64,000 nucleotides of DNA from NCBI RefSeq assembly GCF_030445035.2, contig NC_080690.1:35490796-35554795 (forward strand), written 5' to 3'. Numbering within the stretch: the stretch's first letter is position 1; the number at the start of each line of letters is the position of its first letter. The notes beneath the pieces are model-generated. The model was not told the DNA's origin. It did not search any database and worked only from the letters and a program-made list of their open reading frames with translations. This DNA comes from Dasypus novemcinctus (taxonomy: Eukaryota; Chordata; Mammalia; Cingulata; Dasypodidae). The position numbers and the translations under genes are program-made. This document shows, piece by piece, positions 44,231 to 56,999 of the stretch.

Positions 44231-47200
44231 GCAACTTTGATGGCCGATTCGTTCCCAAGCAGACTTTTTTTTTTAATGACAGAAAATGGGAATGGTAGTG
44301 GAGAAAAAGCATTAGCTCTGTACCCTGGCGATCTGGTTGCAAAGGAGAAACTACCATATAGGATTTATTGATTTTTTTAGCTGATTTATAAGGCCTCTGC
44401 GGTATCAATGCCGTGTGCAGGGCCTCCAGGCCTACCTCTTGCTTTTCTCTAGCATTAAAGAAAGGCAGCAAGATTTTAAAAAAGACAAAAAGAAGAGAAA
44501 GGACAGTTGTGAAATAAATTGGAAAGTGGGGTTATGAGGACATCTCAGTGTTTTTCTTATGTAGAAAAGGAAAAAAAACATACAAAAGAACATGTTTTCT
44601 GTTAAGGCACATTTTCTCCTTTATTGTCTTCAAAGTAGCTTATGGTTTCTGTGGCTATATCAGAATATCTTCCAGGGAGGACTCCCTCCCCCACCTTGTT
44701 TTCCAGTTTCTAGAGACCTTGATGTAACATTTCCTTCTTCGGGAGGGGCCACACCCACAGCAAACCTGCCCTGGGTCACTGACATATGATTGTAACCACC
44801 TGGAGCATTGAGCAGGATGACCTAAAATATAGGTATTAGGAAATGTGCCTCTTGTTCCCATTATTTGGGGACCCATATAACTAAACAAAGCCAAGTGGGT
44901 TAAACTGATATTAACCTCTGTCTGGCAGAAACCTCAGGTGAAAAGAAGTCTTTCTTGCAAAGTCTGATTCAGGCAAGCTGCAATGCAATTTGCTCTCAGC
45001 TTCCATCCCAAGGCGCCTACTTCAGCAGCTGAGAGCTCTGTGCTGCTCCAGCACAAACAGCTTCTCAGTGCTTTCTTCAGCACTGATTAATTTAGTTGCA
45101 AGGAAAATGCCCAGTTGTGTACGCATACATGTAGAATTTTGTTGACGCAAGTAAGTAAGCCTATCAAATACAGACCATCCCAGTTATGTTAAAGGGAGTC
45201 TTTCCACCTAAAGTGTTTTAAACAAATGATAATAGATGCTTTTGTTGTATTGTGGAAGGGTAACCTGCTGGTTCCTCTAGCTGATCATTAAATCAAATAT
45301 GAAATAAAGAGTCTAAAGCTTATGTGGACACAGAGAGCGAATCCACATGGTTTATTCAGAGTTCAAGTTGCTTTGCTTTAAATGTGCTATAGGTCCTGAG
45401 CAGGCAGTGTAAGGAACTGTGTTTAAAAATAAGCTTGAATGAGGTACCCCCCAAAAAAAAATCAGGGAAAAAATCATATTGCATTATTTTGGGTTAAAAA
45501 TATCCATAATTTCCTAATGATTTATAAAGACAGCTGTTTTATGGGGTTGGGGAGGGAGAATAGCAACCCCAAAATATACCTGAAATCAACGTCAAATACC
45601 TCAAGTCACCAATGGAATGTGTGAGTATATGGGAATAATAGCACAGTCAAAAGTGTGTTAAATTATATTTTTAAGTATGGGTTTTTGTTAGCGACTGTTT
45701 TTGAACTGAGAAGAATGAAATTTCCTCAAATCTATGCATGAATGAACAAGTGCATCTGGACAGATGCATTCATAATTTATACTGATCAGTCACCACAGGT
45801 CTCACTGAGTAAAGCCGAAATGAACACTAATTGTTTTGACGGAAGTTGTGTGCGCAGCATCTGATTGCTTGAGCCCCTGCCTTGCTTGCATACGTATTGT
45901 CAACAGCAACTCTGGCATCAAGGAGGGGAAAATAAAAAGGCAATAATTCCCAGTCAAGGGTGTTGATGTTGCTTGTTGGGAAGGTGGTGGAGAGAAAGGT
46001 AGACTTAACTTCTTCGGAATAAAGTACAAAAATGAAACTGGATGCAGAGATCCTGGTTTCATAGCGTTGTACCTGAGCTTAGAGTTTAAAATGATAGCTT
46101 GTTCTCAGTCAGAATACTCTTTTGCCTTTGTAGCGTGCTCGGGAGCTTTCCTAAATGTCTCTGCTTTATCTTATTCCAGAAGTTGAGACTGGGAGAGGTG
46201 AGGAGCATGTCTGAAGGTCACACAGCCAAGGAGATGACAGAGCAGGCGCCAGGACCCAGACCTCCTGATGCTGGGCCTTTCCACACGACCACATTTCAAA
46301 CACAAATAAAGCCAGACCCAGCCAGGAAATGCTGCTAACTCCGGCTGGACTGGGCAAATTCATATTCAGTACTAGCAGGATTTAGCAGAGAAAATATGTA
46401 AAAGGAGGCCACTCTAAGCCCGTACGCTCAGAGGCTCTACCGCATGCTTTCGTAGCCACCTGAATTATGAAAGAGCTTATGTAATAATTTGAGAGTATTA
46501 GAGATCTGATGTGGATTATTCATTAAAATGGCAAACAGTAAGAGACAAAACCAAAAGTAACAACAACAAAACATTAAAAAAAAAAAAAAAGTCCAGCCAA
46601 GGTAAAAAGCAATGAATAGAATTCAGTTACCGACTACTTTCAGGAAGAGGGATATTTTAAACTCTGGTTTTGCTGAAGTAACACACACACTCAAAGCCGT
46701 TTTTACGTGTAGAAGCTCTTGATTATTTTTATGCTGTGGGTGGTGACATCTTTCAGGTAATAAGCTCAAGACATCTGATGTGCTTTCAAGGAATTGAAAT
46801 TTAACATAAACAACAGAAGTATGGATTTAGAAACAAGAGAGCAACTTCTGAAGCCCAAGTCTTTGGGAAAGAAATGCAAGTAAGAAAGAAAGACCTTCAA
46901 GGGACTCTTTGGGATAAGATGCCATCATGCTCTTTTTACCCCTATGGACCAGGACCTACGGGTGGAGCTTGGGTGTACAATTAGGGAAGAGAATCACGGC
47001 CCAGACAAGTGGGAAAGGGAACTGAGGTGCAGCCAGGGACTGTGTATTTTTGCATTCAGCTCTCTAACTGGAGCGTGGCTAAGGATGAGATTTTGTCATT
47101 CTTCTCCCTGAGGGATTTTACTGTCATCGACTTTAGGGCTTCAGTTATAAAGAGGAGCAGCTTCAAGCCATGTACATTTTCATCTTATTGGTGGCATTCC

Positions 47201-48339
47201 CCCAGTATTCGCCTTCATTGTGGTTTCTCCTACTTTTAAAACTGAGCATTAAACCTGGCCAGGAGCCTTCTTTTTAGTGCCACCTGGGGTCTACTACTTT
47301 AGGGAAGCTGGGACCATTTGTGGTATCATGTGCTGGCCACAGTAATTTATGACAAATCTTCGCAAATCAATAAAAATATGGGAAGTATATCATTTTTAAA
47401 GAAAGAAAGAAAAAAGAAACACATGAGCCATGCCCATTAGGGCATAGCTGTCCTAATACCTGCCTGTCTGCCTGGGTCTGCAATTAAAAACATTCTGATA
47501 ATAAATCTCCTTGCAGTCTCTTGTAATGCTTTTAACTTTCCTGAAGGTTCAAATTGGTATCCCAAAAATGTGCCAGGACTTTCACAAGGTATTTTATAGA
47601 CTCATAAATAAATACGGCAATTAATCTATGCTATATTTCTTTCATATTTGATGACAATTTATTATGGCGTTCACCCATTCAGTGCACAAAAACTCTAATG
47701 CACTTAAAATCGGATTTCAAACCAAACATTTTATGGGAAAATATAGTATTGATCATCCATTTAAAGATATCATGAAGATGATTCATAACCTGCTGTAAAA
47801 AATAATCTCAGGAGGGTCTTACAAATGAGTGGGGTGGTGGAATAGTCTATTCATAAAACCAGAGCTATTGGATCTGTTCCTCTTGTTTTCTTCATCTATC
47901 TTTGAGTTTTTCAGCACTGATTACTTTTGCATGTTGCTGTTTTATAAGCAAAATCCCCTTCCATAACATTTTTCATAGTGACAGAGGTTGTGGGATTTCA
48001 CACTGAGTGTTTTCTTTTGGAATTTTCTGTTGAAATTCTGTTCGTAGAAAGAGTTTCGGGGGTAGTAGAAGCGGCTTTTCCTTTGGAGTCAAAACTATTG
48101 CATGGCTTCTGTTAATGTTTGTTTTTGACAGACTGTGGTGATTCTAAGCAATCTTGCCCCCTTGACAGCCTATGGGTACAAAGACTTGACAGCCATTCTT
48201 GGGTACTAAGAATGCTTAAATATCTTTTGTGCACACATAATATGAGGTACTGGGAGTTGCGAATAAGGAATCAGAGGGCACTGTCTCTTCTTCAAGTAGC
48301 ATGCTTCTTCAAATCACATGCAGTCTACTTGAATGACAC
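44231..48339. other. Intergenic, largely unique, upstream of IRX6
   Basis: No gene. A reverse MIR-like stretch lies at about 46175-46280 (agaagttgagactgggagag … gtcacacagccaaggagatg). The block 47480-47830 is unique and AT-rich (aatttattatggcgttcacc, gtattgatcatccatttaaa) and is a further candidate conserved element. Short A-runs occur at 45450 and 46576. Confidence 0.4.
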
Positions 48340-48725
48340 ATATCATTTATTCAACAGGCATTTATTGAGTGTCCACTAAACAACAAGCATGGTTCTAGGA
48401 GGTGAGGATTTAGCACTGAACAAAAACAGTTTCCTGCCCTCATGCAAGCTACCTTCTAATGAGTGAAGCACTCTCAAATTATCCTGGAACCACTCACAGA
48501 GTGCCATATTAATTCAGGAAAGGGGCCTAATGTTTATTGAATGCTTACAAGACTCTGGGCTTAAAGGCAAGCACTTTTAATATTATTATTCATTCATTTC
48601 TCCACCAAACATTTATTGAACACCTGTTACTAAAGAGCATTGGGTTAGAGGCTGGAGATTGAGTGGTGAGCCAGACAATTAAAATCTCTACTGTCATGGA
48701 GTTTTCAGTTTAGCTATAATATCTG
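48340..48725 (+). mobile_element. Two adjacent ancient dispersed repeat fragments
   Basis: Two copies of the form ttattcaacaggcatttattgagtg… and ttctccaccaaacatttattgaacacc… occur in tandem, starting at about 48345 and 48590. Each continues into text like ctcatgcaagc and gtcatggagttttcagttta. Confidence 0.45.
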
Positions 48726-49324
48726 CCTGAAAAGTAGGCATTGTTTAGCTTATTTTACAGAAGATGGAGCCTGAGAGATCCCATTGTCATGTAGCTGGCA
48801 ATGAAAATCTGGACTCTGAGCTCAGTTTGCTGCATTCAAAGTCTTGGAAAAATGGTATACTTTACATTAAATCCTTAGTTGCCAAAATGATGCAGTTTCA
48901 AGAAATAATCACCTATACATGTAGTTGATCTGAGCTGCTCTATTCCTTTTATATCATGTGGTTGGCTTCCCCTTAACCCTTCCATGTTCATGCAATACTT
49001 TTCTGTAGAGAAAGTTAAAAACTGAGGCAGACAAATTTTTTCATCTTCCTGACACCAACAGCCTTGAAAGTTTAGCTAATATTTTTCACATTTCACGTTC
49101 CTGCCTTCAAGTGATGACTAGTGCCATGTATATAATGTCCAACTGACTGTGAAGCTACATCCTTCATAAATACTGGTTGATGGGAGTCAGGGAAGGAGTA
49201 TCGCCAGGTTGGAAATTTAGGATATCAGTACTTTAGTTGCCTAAATCCATCCATTTTACCTTCTACACGTATAACAATTTCATGACTTTCTCTTTTCCTT
49301 TACTCCTGTCACCCTGGGGGTTAA

Positions 49325-49455
49325 ATGGGACAGGTTTTCTCACCCTTGTTTCACAGGTGGGCAACTGAGGCTCAGTGAGGTTAAGCCCCTGGCTCGGGTC
49401 ATATAAGTAATTAGCAGCAGAGACAATCAGGGAAACTTTGGGTCTTTGATTTCCT
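49325..49455 (-). mobile_element. MIR fragment
   Basis: It shows cacaggtgggcaactgaggc, tcagtgaggttaagcccctg and taattagcagcagagacaat. Confidence 0.6.
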
Positions 49456-50344
49456 ACCCCGCCCACTTACAGCCGAACCTTTTTACAGGAAAGCATAACG
49501 AGTTTAAGAAAAACCCTTGGGAGCTTTGAACCTTGGAATTAACATACAGGCCTTGGGAGGTGACCTGGTAACTCTTCCCATCCCTGGGAAGGGGCGCCTT
49601 GCTCTTTATTTACACCATGCTCCAGTTTGCTTTTTTCTGCTTTCTGGTTTTTCAGGTTTTCTCCAATCATGAGTTCAAGAGAGAAAGAGTTTGCAGTGTT
49701 CACAGCAAACACCTGGATATGACGCTACGTACAAAGCATTTTATCAACAGTAATGAATCCACCAACAGTGCCTTGTTGTGAGGCTCCCCATCTGCATTTC
49801 TGAATCCCTCTATCCTGCAGCTGGCATCCTTCAAAGGGGGTGCCAAGGTTTGCTCCAGGCACCCGCTGCTCTGGGTCAGCAGAGACAGAGGCATTGGGCA
49901 GTGTCTGTCTCCTGGCTGGGAGAAAGTGGACTCGACAGCGACAGCATGAAATACACGAGCGGGATTAGATTGTCAGTGTAGGCCCGAGAGCATAAACCAT
50001 TTCCTGTGTCACTCTCCGGCTTGAGGGCAGGGTTAGAGCAGAGGGGAAACCTGCAACTATAATTATAAAATATAAATGTATACATGTGTAAAGGGAAGCC
50101 TGAGAGTGGATCTTAACCACGAGCACTCCTTTTACATGGTAAACACCACAGGGATATGGAAAGGCAGAGTGAGGATTAAAGGCATCTTTTTGCATTGGGA
50201 CTAATTTATTACTCTAGATTATGCAGTTAACGGAGAAAGGGAAAATTTGTACTTGGTTGTTTCCCCATAAAAGTTAAATGTGAATGATGGGAGGGTCCTG
50301 CCCTTGGCTGTAAACACAGGATGGCAGGGAACAAGGCAGCCAAG

Positions 50345-50475
50345 GGCTAACGGAGCCAAGCACTGGTCAGGGAGACAGAAGGCTGGGATCTAGCCCCAGC
50401 CCTGCAACTTGGGACAAGTCTTTCCCCTCTGGGGGCTTTAGTTTACTCATCTGTAAAATGGAAAGGTTGCACTCA
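50345..50475 (+). mobile_element. MIR fragment
   Basis: It shows ggctgggatctagccccagc, caagtctttcccctctgggg and gtttactcatctgtaaaatg. It lies just left of the DAS SINE. Confidence 0.6.
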
Positions 50476-50556
50476 GCGATCTACAAAGACCCTTTGGGCT
50501 TACCTCTTTGTGGAAGTCAAGATTTCCTCCTTTCCCAGGGCTCAAAAGCACTCCTG

Positions 50557-50983
50557 GAAGGCGGCGGACTTGGCCCAGTGGATAGGGCGTCTGTCTACCA
50601 CATGGGAGGTCTGCGGTTCAAACCCTGGGCCTCCTTGACCTGTGTGGAGCTTGCCCATGCGCAGTGCTGACGCGCACAAGGAGTGCCATGCCACACAGGG
50701 GTGTCCCCCGCATAGGGGAGCCCCACGCGCAAGGAGTGTGCCCCATAAGGAAAGCCACCCAGAGCAAAAGAAAGTACAGCCTGCCCAGGAATGGTGCCGC
50801 ACACACGGAGAGCTGACACAACCAGATGACGCAACAAAAAGAAACACAGATTCCCGTGCCGCTGACAACAACAGAAGCAGACGAAGAAAGAAGATGAAGC
50901 AAATAGACACAGAGAACAGACAACCAGGGTGGGGGGGGTGAAAGGGGAGAGAAATAAATAAATATATCTTAAAAAAAAAAAAA
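50557..50983 (+). mobile_element. DAS-type SINE, full length, with target-site duplication
   Basis: The head (gcggacttggcccagtggat), an intact B box (ggttcaaaccc), the CpG-rich body and a long A tail are all present. A 13-bp duplication, aaaagcact(c/t)ctg, lies at 50544-50556 and 50980-50992. Low divergence from the other copies suggests it is relatively young. Confidence 0.9.
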
Positions 50984-51339
50984 GCACTTCTGCTTAAATG
51001 TGGACTCTCAGCAAAGCATTCGTTACCATGGCTGGCACATCAAAACCTCTTGAGTGGCTTTAAAACAATAGATATCCCCTCTTACTCCCGGGATTCTGAG
51101 CATGCCTGCAGTGAGGCTGGCATCTGCACCCAAGATAAAAAAATGAATAAAAGTAGAACATAACCAGGGTAAAAAGCTCAAGTCCCCACGGGAGGCAAGG
51201 TGGGTTGTCCACCCAACACCCACTTCCTACTTCTTCCTGCAAAATGCAGCCTGGTCTTGTGAGCAGTAGCCACAGACAGTCATGTCCACCTGCTCCTCCC
51301 TTTCTAGATTCCTTTGCAGCAGAGAGAGCACAGACCATG

Positions 51340-51882
51340 TGTTTTAGTCAGCCAAAGGGGTGCTGATGCAAAATATCAGAAATTGGTTGGTTTTTATGAA
51401 GGGTATTTATTTGAGGTAGGAGCTTACAGATACCAGGCCATAAAGCATAAGTTGCTTCCCTCACCAAAGTCTATTTTCATGTGTTGGAGCAAGATGGCTG
51501 CTGGCTTCTGTGAGGGTTCAGGCTTCCTGGGTTCCTCTCTTCCCAGGGCTTGCTTTTTTCTGGGTTCAGGGTTCCTTTCTTCATAGTACTTGTTTCTCTT
51601 TCCTCTGTGTGCTTACTTCCTGGGGCTCCAGCTTAAGGCTGCAGCATCAAACTCCAACATCAAAAACCCTTAACCCTGTCCTTTGCCATGCCTTTATCTG
51701 TGAGTACCCACTCACCAAACAGTGGGGACTCAACGCCCTATTGGCACAAAAGGTTTACATAATTACTTATCAAGTAAACCTATGAATCCAATATAATCTA
51801 ATATGCCCAGAGGAAAAGATCAGTTTACAAACATAATCCAGTATTTCTTTTTGGAATTCATCAGTAATATCAAACTGCTACA
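51340..51882 (-). mobile_element. MaLR-type solo LTR, antisense
   Basis: The minus-strand start is TGTAGCAGTTTGATATTACT and the end GGCTGACTAAAACA, 543 bp, with a likely 5-bp duplication ccatg/ccacg at 51335-51339 and 51883-51887. The ggtgctgatgc…aaattggttgg segment near its left end matches the element at 57000. Confidence 0.6.
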
Positions 51883-52084
51883 CCACGCAATCCAGTTTTG
51901 GCCAATAAGTTTGTCTGCTTGGTGGATTCTAGGAAAGCATCCGTTTTCATGATAACATATGTTTTCACGTTGAACATATCTATAAATGCACTAACACCCA
52001 TTGGATTGAAAAAAAATAAGTCAGAGGCAAAGGTGGCAAATTTCTTCCCATCTTTTGCATCTTGAACATGAGCCCTATGACTGA

Positions 52085-52330
52085 GGCTGCAGCATTCATT
52101 CACTCATTAGTTCAGCAAATGTTCATTGAGCACTTACTCTGTGCCAGATATGATTCTAGACGCCAGGATATAGCAATGAACAAAACAAAGTTCCCATCCT
52201 CAAGAAGCTGACATTCTTAAGCAGGAGCTAGAAAAAAACAAGGTACTTGGGTAAATATATGTATATATATATTAGTTGAAGATAATTGCTGTGGGGAAAA
52301 TAAAACAAAGAAGGGGATTTACCATGAGTG
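52085..52330 (+). mobile_element. Ancient dispersed repeat fragment
   Basis: This is one of the better-preserved members of the family: gttcattgagcacttactct, gtgccagatatgattctaga, agcaatgaacaaaacaaagt, then tatata-rich DNA and gctgtggggaaaataaaaca. Confidence 0.5.
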
Positions 52331-52639
52331 TAAGGCCAAGATAATTGCATGAAAATAGCCCTTATATCAGGGATCCAGAATCACTGTTCCTGGACTTCCA
52401 GTTATGTATAACGTATTGAATGGTTTTAAGTCTCTGTTAATTGGGTTTTCTATTACCTACAGCTGAATGCACTCCTGAGACAAGAATGCACTCCTGGAGA
52501 GCAAAGAGACAAATAAGTCATCTGATTATTTCATCCCCACTTCCCAAAGGCATGGACTCTTAGTTTTTTGGCTGCTTTCCAGAAATTTTCTACTTTAGTT
52601 CAGGCCATGTAAGTATAGGCAATACACATAAACTCCCTT

Positions 52640-52735
52640 ACTATAAATATATATATATATCCCTTCTTCCTTTTTCCCTCCTTCCCTCTCTCTCTTTTTC
52701 TCTCTGTGTATGAGTGCGCACACACACGTAACAGC
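52640..52735. repeat. Composite simple repeat (TA)n, CT-rich, (CA)n
   Basis: The order is atatatatatat, then a pyrimidine stretch (cttccctctctctctttttc), then cacacacacg. Confidence 0.75.
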
Positions 52736-52744
52736 AGTGCAGCA

Positions 52745-52960
52745 TGGTGGTTGAGTATGGATATAGGCAGCTGTATACTGGCTCCACCACTTGATTGTCA
52801 TGTTATTTTGAGAAAGTTGCTTAGCCTCTGTTTTTCCATTTCTTCATTAGTAAAAGGAGGGACTAAACCTACCACTTAGGTTTCTTCTGATATTTAGTAA
52901 GTTGCTATGTCAAGCACATAGAACTCTCCTTGGTACATTGTAACCACTCAGAAATGTTAT
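52745..52960 (+). mobile_element. MIR, nearly complete
   Basis: It shows catggtggttgagtatggat, ggctccaccacttgattgtc, ttgcttagcctctgtttttc and cacatagaactctccttggt. Confidence 0.65.
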
Positions 52961-54479
52961 TTTCTATTCAACGAATATCATTCTATTGCTTTCCCTTCTC
53001 AATAATGCACTTACACATCTTTGAATATCCAACAGGCACATAGATTTCCCCATTTTGACACCTTTGTAGAACTTCTCAATATAGAGGAGAGCAGCGTTTT
53101 TTTTCTCTCAAAGTCCATGGAACATTTTGATGTGTGCTTTTGGGTGGAGGACCAAATTCTAAAAGGATTTGTGCCCACACAAGCTGGCCAAGAAGGAAAA
53201 TGAGAATCTGCTGAGTTCGGTCTTCTCTTCTTCCTTACCCTTCACTTTACACACCTCCCTGCCTCCCCACCCCTCAACCCCATACTGCACACTTTACCCT
53301 TCACTTCTGTGCAGGCCAAGTGTCCTGGGCAGGGCAGCACTAGTGATGCACTAGCACTAAAAGTCTGTGAAGACTTTTCTCCCATGAGACTGCATCTCCT
53401 GTTTTAGGATGGAAACAAAAGTTAACAGACCTCGAAGTTCATTTTTTGCAGAGGTACACAATAGCTAAATTGGGGGGGGGGCACTGATCCTATGAAGGAA
53501 GAGGTACATTAAATAACTGGCTAATGGGGGACATTAAATAAATCAGAGAATAGTAATACAGCATGTTAAGTGCAATGGGGGAGAATAAACATAAAGAGCA
53601 ACAGGAGTAACTAATCTTAACAAACTGTGCCTCATAGATGTGTGCTAAGGATCGGCTATCTGTGCCCTGCGCCATCAAGAGGGTGGAGTGAGATGCTTCA
53701 GGGCCCCACCCCCTGACAGAAGCTTTGAGCAACCAGTAAGAACCAAAAGAAACAGCTTTCTCAGGACTCCAGGAAACAATTAAAGGACCATATTAACAAA
53801 GTATATGCCAAATCCAGAAAAAGGCCACTTAAAAGCAGTAGGATCTCATGACGTACTGGCTGGGCCCTCCCACACCCCTCATGGTTTAGACACAGAGCCA
53901 ACCTGCGCTCCCGGTGTGCATTTCTGGGTCCAGTTCTGGAGGGAGCAAAGTAACTCTCAAGCGCATGCCAGGAGCCTGAATATCCGGTTCAATCTGTCTG
54001 ATGGGGTGACCTGAGGGACTCCTTGTCGCAGAACTTGCCCTTCATGTAGAAGGGAGCTCACAGAGCTTTCCTTCACAAGGCTGTGGGAGAGCAGTCAAGT
54101 TGTGCTGCCTGGAGCAAGGGATTGCTGTCTGTAGGACATATAGTGCAATGCCTGGACCCTGAGGAAACCCTTTCCTAGGAAAGAGGAGACTTTCCTGCTA
54201 AAGTAATCCAGGGCATTCCTAGGGCCATGTGTGCATGCCCAAGACCAAAAAGGATCAGGGAGGCACCTAAGCTTTGCCCTGGACCTATTCTCACATAACC
54301 CATTGTATGGGTAAATCCTGAAGGGGAGCACTGGCACAGTCCAGGGCAAAGACTATAAAATGTGTTTTCTTTTTCCCCTCCTTCTATGTTTAGTTCTTCT
54401 ACGTCTATTTCTCCTCCTTTTCCTTCTTCTGTTAGCACCTGGCATTCAAGGAAAACTCAGTCATAACACTAGCTGGATA
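52961..54479. other. Intergenic, no gene recognised
   Basis: The part from about 53470 onward may belong to the 5' portion of the HAL1/L1-like element, but I could not align it with confidence. A G-run occurs at 53472. Confidence 0.3.
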
Positions 54480-55900
54480 AAAGCTTAAGGGACAGATATT
54501 GGAGAGTCTACATTTCAGCAGTAAGACATTAAAATATCAACATGTCCAGGTTTCAACAAAAGGTTACAACAAAGAAACAAGAAGCCATAGTCCTGGAAAA
54601 GAGAAGATTAAAGCATTAGAAACCATAAATGAGGACAAACTAGACCTGAGACATACCAGACAAAGACATTTAAAAAACAGCCCCAAATATACTCAAAGAG
54701 CTAAGGGAAAACATGGACAAAAAACTAAAGGAAATCAGGAAGATAACAGATGAACACAAACAGAGTATCAATAGAGAGACAGAGATTACGAAAAGGAACC
54801 AAACAGAGCTGGAAACCACAATAACAGATATTAAAAATTCCCTAGAGGGGTTAAATAGCAGATTGGAACTGGCAGAAGAAATAATCAGAGACCTTGAAAA
54901 TAAGACAATTGAAATTCATTCAGAATGAGCAGAAAGAAGAAAGAATAAAGAAAAGTAAACAGAACCTGAGGAACCTGTGGGGCACCATCAAGTGTACCAT
55001 TATGAGCTTTGTGTGAGTCCCAGAAGGAGAAGAAAAAGAGAAAGGGGCAGAGAGACTATTTAAGGAAATAATGGCAGAAATTTCCCCAAATCTAATGAAA
55101 GACATGAATATACACCTCCAAGACACTCAATGAACTCCAAACAGGATAAACCCAAATAGACCTGCACCATGGAATATCATAATCAGATTGTCAAATGAAG
55201 CCCAAAATAGAGATTTCTCAAAGTTGCGAAGAGAAGCAATGTGTCATATACAATGGAACATCAATAAGATAAGTGCCATTTTCACGTCAGAAACCATGGA
55301 GGCAAGAAGGCAGTGGAATGATGTATTTAAAGTGTGGAAAGGAAAAAAAACCTGTCATCCAAGACTTCTATATATGGCAAAATTCTTTGAAAAATGAGGG
55401 AGAGAAAAAGATATTCCTAAACAAAAGCTGAGGAAGTTTGTCACCACTAGACTGGCCTACAAGCAATGCTAAAAAAAGTTCTGCAGGCTGATAGGAAAGG
55501 ACAATAAATAACAGATTGAAGTCATGTGTAGAAATAAAGATCTCCTTTGAGGATAATGGTAAGTATAAATTCCAGTACTGCTATATTTTTGGTTTGTGAC
55601 TCTATGTTTTACTTCCTACAGGAACTAAAAGCAAATGCATACATTTTAATGATAAATCAGTAGTTTTGGACTCATAATGTGTACACGATAATTTGTAATA
55701 AGAACTACATAAAAATGAAGGGAGAATGGAGTGTCATAGGTATATCGCTTGTGTATATTGTTGAAATTAAGTTGGTATCAAAGCAAATGACATTGTTATA
55801 GATGTGGGATGTTCAGTTTAAGCCCCATGGTAACTACAAAGGAAAAATAAGAGAATATGCAAGCTCATAGAGGCAGAAATTAGCATACAGGTGGCAGGGG
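54480..55900 (+). mobile_element. HAL1-like half-L1 retroposon with recognisable ORF1
   Basis: The plus strand encodes L1 ORF1-type protein in pieces. One frame at 54713-54928 gives a charged coiled-coil segment (with NSLEGLNSRLELAEE), and 55188-55397 gives an RNA-binding-domain-like segment (with ARRQWNDVFKVW). Stops and frame changes lie between. The 3' non-coding part at about 55440-55860 reads like the HAL1 3' UTR (gcctacaagcaatgctaaaa, atatttttggtttgtgactc, gttgaaattaagttggtatc) instead of entering ORF2. The absence of any ORF2 sequence is what separates HAL1 from L1. Confidence 0.65.
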
Positions 55901-56049
55901 ATAGGGGCAGGGGGAATGGGGAGTTAATGCATAATTGGTGTATGCTTTCTGTTTGGGGAGATGGGAAAGTTTTAGTAATAGAAGGTGGTGAGAGTACCAC
56001 AATATTGTGAAGGTGATTAATCCCATTTGGGAGTGGTTGAGATGGGAGA

Positions 56050-56530
56050 GTTTATATTGTATATATGTTCCCCAATTGAAAAAGAACAACTAAAGAGACA
56101 GTGACAATACATGATCCTGGATAAGATCTAACAAAGGAGAAGAAAAGGTTCAAGGGGATGCTATTGGGACTAAAAAAGTTTGAATATAAACTATAAACTT
56201 TGTATCAATGGTAAATTTCTTGAACTTCATAACTGTACTTAAGGTGGTTACATAAGTGAATATCCTTGTTCTCAGGAGATGTACATGGAAATATTAAGTG
56301 TTCAAGGAGCATGATGTATACAACCGACGCTCAAGTGTTCAGGAAATGGTCAGATAGATAGATAGATAGATAGATAGGTAGAGTGGCGTGACAAATATGG
56401 CAAAAGTTAAAATTGGTGGATTTGGGTGTATGGGGGTGTAGGGGGATGTTGGAGTTCTCTGTATGGGATTTGCATTATTTTGTAACTGCCCTATAAATTT
56501 GAACATATTTCAAAATAAAAAGTTAAAAAA
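56050..56530 (+). mobile_element. L1M 3' end, sense
   Basis: It reads as an old L1 3' UTR: atccttgttctcaggagatg, ggagcatgatgtatacaacc, a (GATA)n stretch, attggtggatttgggtgtat and a terminal tttcaaaataaaaagttaaa. It directly follows the HAL1-like element. Confidence 0.7.
56353..56378. repeat. (GATA)n microsatellite within an L1 3' end
   Basis: Six GATA units occur at a place where L1M 3' ends often carry short simple repeats. Confidence 0.85.
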
Positions 56531-56999
56531 GGAAATAAAAAGAAATGGTCTGGCTTATGACAAGTTGGGTTTTTATTCAGAGAAGAAGGGGGGCACATTC
56601 CAGGTAGAGGGAATAGTAAATGCAAAACCATGGAGTGAGATATTCAGGGATTGTAATGGTAGGATAGATGGGAAGGAATGGATGGTGTGGAACCAAGGAT
56701 GGATGGACTGAGAAGGGTGTTGCACACCACTGCATAGCTGAACAGCAGCTCTCGGTCTTGAAAAGTGAGATGTGTAACAAGAGCTAATAAAGTGAAGCCT
56801 CTTCTGGAACTCTAACCCTTGCCCAGATACACATCCTCAGCTTTTTTCCTGTCCTACCCACCCATCAGTACCATTCTATGGGGGCTCCGAAAGAAAGTAG
56901 GTAAATAGCAAGGTCTAAGGAGCAATGAAGGAAAACAGGACATGGCAGTGAGGAGTCTGAAGATACCAAGTGTCTGTTTGGAGGATGGGTGGTTGTTTT

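Noticed and set aside
54499..55397. Lys/Glu-rich coiled-coil frames as a host gene
   Set aside because: Their content matches L1 ORF1-type protein, and the flanking non-coding DNA matches HAL1/L1 3' sequence.
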